Of a stretch of 64,000 nt of DNA, positions 59,020 through 64,000 are shown piece after piece. A model generated the notes under the pieces. It was not told where the DNA came from and did no database searches. It saw nothing but the letters and a program-made list of their open reading frames with translations. A program made the position numbers and the translations under genes. The stretch comes from Spiroplasma culicicola AES-1 (GTDB taxonomy: Bacteria > Bacillota_I > Bacilli_A > Mycoplasmatales > Mycoplasmataceae): assembly GCF_000565175.1 (NCBI RefSeq), contig NZ_CP006681.1, forward strand, positions 868,001 through 932,000, in the 5' to 3' direction. How positions within the stretch are numbered: the first letter of the stretch is position 1; every line of letters begins with the position of its first letter.

Positions 59020-59889
59020 CTATCCAAATCTTCCTGAAATATAATCTTCTGTTTTTTGATTTTTTGGGTTAGTGAATATTTTTTTAGTTCTATCGTGTTC
59101 AATTAATTGCCCCTGTAAAAAGAACGCTGTAAAATCACTTACCCTTGTTGCTTGTGCCATTGAGTGTGTCACTATTACTATTGTATACTCTTCTTTTAAT
59201 TTTAATATAAGTTCTTCAACTTTTAAAGTAGCAATTGGATCAAGCGCACTTGTTGGTTCATCCATTAATAAAATTTTTGGACGCATTGCAATTGCACGAG
59301 CAATACATAATCTTTGTTGTTGTCCTCCACTCAATCCAAGAGCTGAATCTTTTAAATAATCTTTAACATCATCTCAAAGTGCAGCTTTTCTTAATGAGTC
59401 TTCTACAATTTGATTTAAGGCATTCTTATCTGTTACTCCTTGATTTCTTGGACCAAAAGCAACATTGTCATAAATTGACATTGGAAATGGATTGGCTTTT
59501 TGAAATACCATTCCTACTTCAGTTCTCAATTTAACAACATCAGTTCCTGATTCATAAATGTTTCTTCCATTAACAATTATTTTTCCATCAATTGCAGTGT
59601 TATCAACTAAATCATTCATTCTGTTAATTGATCTTAGTAAAGTTGACTTACCACAACCCGAAGGCCCAATAAAAGCAGTAACAGTATTTTCTTTAATTTT
59701 CATATTAATATCAAACAATGCTTGTTTTGCACCACTATTGTAATAAAAATTTACATTTTCAATTTCTATAACATTATCTCTTTTTGAGAATGCAACTTTT
59801 TTTGGTTTGCTTAAGACTTTTTCTTCACTAATAATTTCTAAATCATCTTCTTTTATTTCTAAATTATCTATTGTCTTTGTGTCTGCCAT
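59020..59889 (-). CDS. pstB: Phosphate ABC transporter ATP-binding protein PstB
   Basis: PstB powers high-affinity phosphate uptake. The 289-residue product has a 35-residue acidic/charged N-terminal extension, then Walker [11 protein letters not shown], signature LSGGQQQRL and Walker [12 protein letters not shown]. PstB-typical [15 protein letters not shown] is present. One UGA is read as Trp. Its start lies within the end of pstCA (26-nt overlap), so the two are translationally coupled. Confidence 0.95.
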
Positions 59890-61978
59890 TTTCTTTTGCC
59901 TCCTTTGTAATATTTTTAATAATTGAGTTTCTTGTTTTTGAATTTTTCATATGAATTTTTAAACGCTTAAAGTTAAATGCATTTTTAATTTTTCTTGCTC
60001 TTGCTCTAAATCAATGACCAATTGCAATAAAGTCACCTTTATAATTGTGTTTTACAATTTTTGTATATTGTAATTTTCAATATGCTCTAAAGCCAATTTT
60101 CTTATATCCAGGATCTAATTTTTTAGCAACATATTTACTAAATCAATTTAATCCCAATACCATAACAATTGTAACTAGAGCTAATTGATATGCAACTCCC
60201 AAAGTTGCTGGATCGCTTCCTTCAGCTGCCATCATATAAATTTGAGTTGTCAATGTTGCACCAGAAGAGAAGAATCCTTCTGTTGGCATTCTTACAGATG
60301 TACCCAAAGTTAAATAAACAGGAGCAGATTCACCAATAATTCTTGCAACAGCTAAAATAGTTCCTGTCATTAATCCTTGCATTGCATTTGGAATTACAAC
60401 TTTCATAATTACTCCAGTTTTTGTTAATCCCATTCCATATGCAGCTTCACGATATGCATCTGGAACATTAGTGATTGAATCTTCAAATGAACTAATTAAT
60501 GAAGGTAAGATAACGATTGTCATTGTTAAACTTGATGCAAAAATTGACATTGGAATTCCCATCAATACAACAAATAAACTTAAACCAAATACCCCAAAAA
60601 CAATACTTGGAGTTGAAGCAAGAACGTTAATTGCAAAACGAATTGTCTTTGCAAAACGACTTCCTTTTTGAGCATATTCTGCTAAATAAATTGCCACAAA
60701 CAATGCTAAAGGAATTGCAAATAAAATAGTACCAACAACCAACATCATGGTTGTTAAGATAGTTGCAAATATTCCAGCACGTTGTCCAGATATTTCAATA
60801 AATGCTCCTGGATCAAAGCCAATTATTCCTTTAACAAAAACTGTTAAAATAATTCAACTGGTGAAACCAACAATGATAGCTGTTGAAGTTATCATTAATG
60901 TTTTTAAAATTCCACTTTCAAGTTTTTTTCGAAATCTTTTTTCTGTATGTGTCTGAACTAAAACAGTTAACTTATAAGAATCAAATTTATAATGATTTTT
61001 AATTCCCTTAACTTTTTTATGTTTAATATTTTTAATACTTTTTGTTTTTTTATTATTTAAACTTCCAATTGCAATAATTAATAAGTTAATAATAATAACC
61101 ACAAAGAATAAAATTAGACCAATTGCATAAAGTGCTGACTCATGTTGAGTTCCGTGATTTTCTAACATTTCTAATCCAATTGTTCCAGCCAAGGTTCTAA
61201 TTGAAGAGAAAATAAAACCTAAGAAACCATCATTTGTGTTTAAACCTTGTGATGAGTTTCCAGCAATTAAAATAACTGCCATAGTTTCTCCAATAATTCT
61301 TGCAACTCCAGTAATGATTGCTGTAATAACTTTTGGCATAGCACTAACTAAAACAACTCCAAAAGTTGTTTTTTCTTTTGTCATTCCTAAACCTAATGAA
61401 GCTAAACGATAACCTTCACTTACTCCTTCAATTGCATTAATTGAAAGTGTAATCATTGTTGGTAAAGCCATGAATGCAAGTGTGAAACTTGCAGTCATCA
61501 TGTTTCCCCCAGTTGGTGCACCCATCTTTACAAAGATTGGACCAATTTGATCAAGTGCAAATAAACCAAAAACAACTGAAGGGATACCTGCTAATAATTG
61601 AATAATTGTAATTACAAATTTTTTTAATTTTCCAGAAAGATATTCTGTAATAAATAATGAACTAAAGATTGTTAATGGAATTGCAAATAGTAATGCAATA
61701 AATAGCATCATAATCGTTGATAAGATTATTTTAAATATTCCATAATTTCCAGCATTATCTTTTCCTGGTGCTCAATTTGATCCAAAAATAAATTTAAAGA
61801 ATCCAAAGTATTGAAAAGCAGGAATTGATTTATATAAAATAAATGAAACTAAAATTGCAAGAATAAGTAATGTCACGGTTGTAATTGTAATAATACTTCA
61901 TTTTGAAGTCATATCAATTTTTGACAGCTTAGTCTTTGGCATACTTTTAATTTGTTTGGGGTCAACAGTTTTTTTCAT
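59864..61978 (-). CDS. Fused phosphate ABC permease PstC-PstA
   Basis: Two permeases that are usually separate form one 704-residue polypeptide. The first half (about 1-330) has a PstC-like set of membrane segments with the EAA-type [17 protein letters not shown] loop. The second (about 370-620) has a PstA-like set with [16 protein letters not shown] basic linker joins them, and a basic 80-residue tail follows. Several UGA codons are read as Trp. It lies between pstS and pstB, overlapping pstB by 26 nt. The fusion is known in some mollicutes, so it is not a sequencing artefact by itself. Confidence 0.85.
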
Positions 61979-61979
61979 G

Positions 61980-63137
61980 TTACTCACCTTGCCCTTGCTT
62001 TAATTTAAAAGTTGCTACAAGTCCTTCATCTTTAAAGTCTTGTTGAATTGCTTGATAAAAATTATTTGATGGATTTTTTGGATCAAATGCCATTATCATT
62101 TCTGCAAAGAAGTCTACTAATGAATTAAAATGTTTACTATGAGTATTGTAAATTGATACAAATGGTCTTTTAAATTCATAACCATCTTCATCTTTTATAA
62201 ATTCTTCATTTGTTTTACTCATATCAAATTCAAATTGATCACCATTTAGTTTCATAGCAAATTCTCATTCACCATTTTCCTCTGCATCAGCTGGATTACC
62301 TAATTTTTTATCATTGATCCCAGCAACTCTAACTCCAGATTCTTTTGTTATTTGTTTTATAAAAGCATATGAAACATATCCAATAGCATTTCCACTACTT
62401 GAAATATTTTCAAGCATAGCACCATTTGAATTTACTACGTTTGATGTGTCCATAGTCTTAATACCAGTTAAATCACTAAAAGCACTTCGTGTTCCTGAAC
62501 CATCTTCTCTTGTAAAAGTTGTAATTCTTTCATTTGAATTTGGAGGAACATTTGCTCCACCATCAATGTCTCTTGCAAGTTGTGCTCAAGTATAACCACC
62601 ATTATAAATTTCTTTAAGTGCATTTTCAGTTTTATTCTCTAATTTAAAATTAAATTTATCTTCATATTGTTCTGTAAATCAAGTTGGTGCTTTATAAATA
62701 ATTACAATAGCATCTAAAGCAAATTCAAAGCCAACATATGAATTATGTTTTCCTTGTTCAGAACCTAAAATTTCTAATTTATTCATAGTTTCTTTAAAAT
62801 TTTGTGCTTCTGAAAATTCTGTTTCAATACCTGTTGCATCTAAAAATGTGTATCCATCAGTTAATGTTGCATCAGTTACATCTTTTGAAATGAAACCAGC
62901 TCCATACATTTCTTTTTCAACACCACTGACTCCAGCTTGACTACCTGTTGAATTATAAATAAAGTCTTGACCAGTCTCTTCGTAATAAGTTTTTGTATAA
63001 TGCTGCATAAATGGATTGACACTTGTACTTCCACCTAAAATTACATAATTTTTAGGTGCAACAAAAGATCAAATCCATAAACCCACCATTACAGAAAAGA
63101 TTGAAATTAAAATGATACTTAATTTCTTGCTCATCAT
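61980..63137 (-). CDS. pstS: Phosphate-binding protein PstS
   Basis: PstS captures phosphate for the Pst transporter. The 385-residue product begins with a signal/membrane segment (KLSIILISIFSVMVGLWIW) and has GGSTSVNPFM, YNSTGSQAGVSG, REDGSGTRSAFSDL and NAIGYVSYAF, all PstS-type phosphate-contact regions. There is no typical lipobox, so it is probably anchored by the uncleaved N-terminal segment. ATG-ATG at 63137/63134 follows AAGGAG. It ends 1 nt before the pstCA start region. Confidence 0.92.
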
Positions 63138-63161
63138 TGTCTCCTTATTAGTACATTTAAA

Positions 63162-64000
63162 CTAATTTGAATTACTCATTTGTTTTGCTTCTACTAATTT
63201 AATTTGTACAAGCTTTGTAATTCCTTTTTGTTGCATTGTTGCTCCAAATAGGATGTCACAATTTTCCATTGTTCCAATTCTATGAGTTACGATCATAAAT
63301 TGAGTTCCTGTTGTAAATGTTTTAATATATTTTGCAAAACGTTCAACGTTGGCAATATCTAATGGGGCTTCTACCTCATCTAAAATTACTAACGGTATTG
63401 GTTTTACTTTTAAGATTGAAAATAGAACAGAAAGTGCTACCATTGATTTTTCTCCCCCAGATAATAAATTTAAATTACTAATTTTTTTACCAGGTGGTGA
63501 GATTTTAATATCAATTCCAGAATTTAAAATATCATCTGGATTTGTATAAATTAAGTTTGCACTTCCTCCCCCAAATAATGTTGCAAATGTATTTGGAAGA
63601 GCATTATTAACATCTTTAATAATTTTTTTGAATTGAACAATCATTTGTTCATCCATATCATTAATTGCTTCTTTTAAATTATTAATTGATTCAAGAACAT
63701 CATTTGTTTGTGAAACATATGTTTCATATCTTTGATTTTCTTCTTCATATTCTTCGATTGAATCAAGATTAACATTTCCAAGAGACTTAATTTCATTTCT
63801 TAATTTATTAATACGATCTCTTGTTGTTTGTTCATCTTCAATACTTGTTGATTCTAATTCAAGAGCTGCCTCATAAGTTAAATTATAATTTTGAGCCAAT
63901 CTCTCTTGAGCTGATGATTGTTTTTCAAACATTAATAAACCATCAGTTGTAATTTTTGAATATTGGTCTTTTAAAGCAGAAAGCATTATTCTATCTTCAT
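63162..64000 (-). CDS. smc: Chromosome segregation ATPase SMC (C-terminal part)
   Basis: SMC compacts and organises the chromosome with ScpAB. The 279 or so residues in the window are the C-terminal coiled coil and ATPase lobe, with the family signature LLSGGEKSMVALSVLF and Walker B LVILDEVEAPLD, plus VTHRIGTM. The N-terminus lies beyond the right edge. It ends 24 nt before pstS. Confidence 0.95.
   Translation of the reverse strand, partial: EDRIMLSALKDQYSKITTDGLLMFEKQSSAQERLAQNYNLTYEAALELESTSIEDEQTTRDRINKLRNEIKSLGNVNLDSIEEYEEENQRYETYVSQTNDVLESINNLKEAINDMDEQMIVQFKKIIKDVNNALPNTFATLFGGGSANLIYTNPDDILNSGIDIKISPPGKKISNLNLLSGGEKSMVALSVLFSILKVKPIPLVILDEVEAPLDIANVERFAKYIKTFTTGTQFMIVTHRIGTMENCDILFGATMQQKGITKLVQIKLVEAKQMSNSN

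Overview
The window is a low-GC chromosomal segment of a mollicute that reads UGA as tryptophan. Nearly every conserved gene (rsmH, pheS, pheT, sufB, sufS, pgi, gapN, ftsY, pstB, trmFO and others) contains in-frame TGA codons at conserved Trp positions, and translating them as Trp restores full-length proteins. All coordinates below use genetic code 4. UGA=Trp together with an mraZ-rsmH-ftsA-like-ftsZ cluster, a complete SUF operon, a SAM-I riboswitch, a beta-glucoside PTS and a secreted GH18 enzyme fits the Entomoplasma/Mesoplasma/Spiroplasma side of the Mollicutes (inference; genus not resolved). No tRNA gene, CRISPR array, insertion sequence or prophage was seen.

Layout, mostly transcribed leftward (minus strand): 1-4.2 kb division cluster (mraZ, rsmH, ftsA-like, ftsZ, start of a further gene); 4.3-5.9 kb a small protein and a polytopic membrane protein whose promoter spacer is a 16-nt A tract; 6-10.8 kb rpmF, a YceD-like gene, pheT, pheS and a hypothetical; 10.9-16.2 kb one rRNA operon (16S-23S-5S) without spacer tRNAs; 16.2-24 kb two membrane proteins, gapN, a SpoU methyltransferase, a hypothetical, a dimeric dUTPase, pgi and an S1-domain protein; 24.1-24.9 kb plus-strand nfu-like gene and a membrane/zinc-ribbon gene; 24.84-24.98 kb a candidate small structured RNA; 25-29.6 kb sufCDSUB; 29.8-34.2 kb plus-strand lipoprotein pair and a HIT protein; 34.2-42.5 kb yhaM, a degenerate E2-like protein, a hypothetical, trmFO, cutC, metK with SAM-I riboswitch, an alpha/beta hydrolase and a small hypothetical; 42.7-44.9 kb two secreted proteins (a GH18 enzyme and a tandemly duplicated protein) that share the same leader; 45-47 kb ymdB, ylxM, ftsY; 47.1-49.2 kb a secreted protein and a nest of four small membrane proteins; 49.4-53.8 kb GH1 6-phospho-beta-glucosidase, PTS EIIBC and an RpiR regulator; 54-58.1 kb an ABC exporter operon led by a secreted repeat protein; 58.3-63.1 kb phosphate uptake (pstS, fused pstCA, pstB, phoU); 63.2 kb to the end, the C-terminus of SMC.

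How the parts work together: the PTS imports and phosphorylates beta-glucosides, the GH1 enzyme releases glucose-6-phosphate, and Pgi and GapN feed glycolysis. Nfu and SUF build Fe-S clusters. MetK makes SAM under SAM-I control for several methyltransferases present here. The most unusual items are the candidate small RNA with a homopolymer-spacer promoter (24.84-24.98 kb), the similar homopolymer-spacer promoter at 5.9 kb, the E2-like protein that has lost its lipoyl lysine and active-site motif (35.2-37.0 kb), the duplicated secreted-protein regulatory region (43.8-44.9 kb), and the helically phased MraZ boxes before mraZ.
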